DNA of 6,476 bases from DASZVN01 sp035547055 (GTDB lineage Bacteria > Pseudomonadota > Alphaproteobacteria > Rhizobiales > Methylopilaceae): contig DASZVN010000106.1 in assembly GCA_035547055.1 (NCBI GenBank), forward strand, positions 1 to 6,476, in the 5' to 3' direction. A model generated the notes under the pieces. It ran no database searches. It worked only from the letters and a program-made list of their open reading frames with translations, and was not told the origin of the DNA. The translations under genes were made by a program, and so were the position numbers. Positions 5,844 to 6,476 of this stretch are shown here, piece after piece; positions within the stretch are counted from its first letter, which is position 1, and each line of letters begins with the position of its first letter.

Positions 5844-6476
5844 CTAAGGTTCGACGTTCGGCACCGTCGCGATCTCGACGTTCTCGAGGAGGCCGTTCAC
5901 CCGCTCGACCCGGCGGATATAGACGTTCTGGACGATGTCGTGGGTCTTGGGGTCGATCTCGATCGGCCCGCGCGGGCTCATGATCTTGGCGCCGGCGAGG
6001 TACTGCATGAACTTGTCGGCGCTGAACGGCTGGTTCGGCTGCCGCATCAGGCCGTCGCGGATGAGCTGGAGGCCGTCCCAGAAGGCGATGCCGGCGAAGC
6101 CGAGCGGCAGCTTGCCGTCGGTCACCTTGGCCCATGCCTGCTTCAGCGCATCGTTCTCCTTGGACTTGTGGTCGGGGCTGTAGGGGAAGGACGTGATCAC
6201 GCCGATCGCGGCGTCGCCCTGGGCCTGCAGCGAGCCCTCGTCGACGATCGCGCCGGTGCCGATCAGCTTGATGCCGTCCTGCTTGAGGCCGGCGGCCCCA
6301 TAGGCATGGATCAGCCCGACCGAGAGCTCGCCGAGCGGCATGAAGCCGAACATCGCATCGGGGTGGGAGTCCTTCACCCGCTGCATGTAGGCGGAGAACT
6401 CGGGGCTGCGGGTCGGCACGCGGACGCTGCCGACGATGGTGCCGCCGTCCTTCTTGAACTCGTCGATGAACGCCTT
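5844..6476 (-). CDS. Branched-chain amino acid-type ABC transporter periplasmic binding protein, N-terminus missing
   Basis: This is the C-terminal 210 residues of a type 1 periplasmic binding protein (LivK/Peripla_BP_6 type), which captures a ligand for an inner-membrane ABC importer. The frame is open to the right edge and starts mid-protein at KAFIDEFKKDGGTIVG, the start of a second lobe strand. Then come VRVPTRSPEFSAYMQRV, PDAMFGFMPLGE, GLIHAYGAAGLKQ, LIGTGAIVDEGSL, FPYSPDH, and a C-terminal FMQYLAGAKIMSPRGPIEIDPKTHDIVQNVYIRRVE. The last is the hallmark end of this subfamily, where the chain crosses back between lobes. The signal peptide and first lobe are off the window. An internal GTG at 6419 is not a real start. 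Ligand specificity cannot be predicted; amino acids, amides, urea and aromatic acids are all known for such proteins. No permease or ATPase gene is visible. Confidence 0.9.
   Translation of the reverse strand, partial: KAFIDEFKKDGGTIVGSVRVPTRSPEFSAYMQRVKDSHPDAMFGFMPLGELSVGLIHAYGAAGLKQDGIKLIGTGAIVDEGSLQAQGDAAIGVITSFPYSPDHKSKENDALKQAWAKVTDGKLPLGFAGIAFWDGLQLIRDGLMRQPNQPFSADKFMQYLAGAKIMSPRGPIEIDPKTHDIVQNVYIRRVERVNGLLENVEIATVPNVEP

Noticed and set aside
5518..6135. Minus-strand ORF (205 codons) spanning the binding-protein end, the repeat and erpA
   Set aside because: It is out of frame with both real genes. Its middle is the translated palindromic repeat (VMAGLVPAIRDL), a well-known spurious-ORF signature.

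Overview
The window is a GC-rich chromosomal segment whose codons end mostly in G or C. It reads as an alphaproteobacterium, most likely Hyphomicrobiales (Rhizobiales; Bradyrhizobium/Rhodopseudomonas-like relatives). Three things point there: the gene order dgt-argS-SPOR protein-nagZ with an A-type iron-sulfur carrier gene divergent from dgt, which I recall from that order; a close resemblance of the dGTPase-like protein and LivK-type binding protein to Rhizobiales family members; and a palindromic intergenic element of the kind dispersed through those genomes (spurious peptides 'MAGLVPAI' / 'MAGTSPAMT'). The taxonomic call rests on recognition, not on a search.

Layout. Positions 1-5314 hold four genes on the minus strand, read right to left. 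They are a dGTP triphosphohydrolase-like HD protein (dgt, 5314-4100), arginyl-tRNA synthetase (argS, 4057-2321), a bitopic membrane protein with a C-terminal SPOR domain (2237-777), and beta-N-acetylhexosaminidase nagZ (759 to the left edge, C-terminus missing). Gaps are 42, 83 and 17 nt, consistent with one transcription unit. The 83-nt gap before the SPOR gene could carry an internal promoter or operator and contains a 10-bp-period direct repeat. From 5315 to 5398 lies a compact divergent promoter region. The plus-strand erpA-like gene (5399-5725) follows. A 118-nt convergent intergenic region then holds a hairpin across the erpA stop codon and a composite palindromic repeat. The right end (6476-5844, minus) is the C-terminal part of a branched-chain-amino-acid-type ABC transporter periplasmic binding protein.

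How the genes relate. The dgt-argS-SPOR-nagZ set is housekeeping: nucleotide-pool hygiene, translation, and cell-wall work. SPOR domains bind denuded septal glycan and NagZ recycles muropeptides, so the last two genes form a plausible cell-wall pair. erpA supplies Fe-S cluster insertion and shares its upstream region with dgt. The binding protein looks functionally unrelated, and the repeat element sits at the junction.

I see no phage, transposase, CRISPR array, tRNA, rRNA or recognisable novel defence system. The points most worth a second look are regulatory: the overlapping divergent promoters, an 11-codon ORF ending in an ATGA overlap with erpA, the tandem operator-like repeat before the SPOR gene, and the intergenic palindromes. 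The conserved-looking non-SPOR segments of the SPOR protein also deserve attention.
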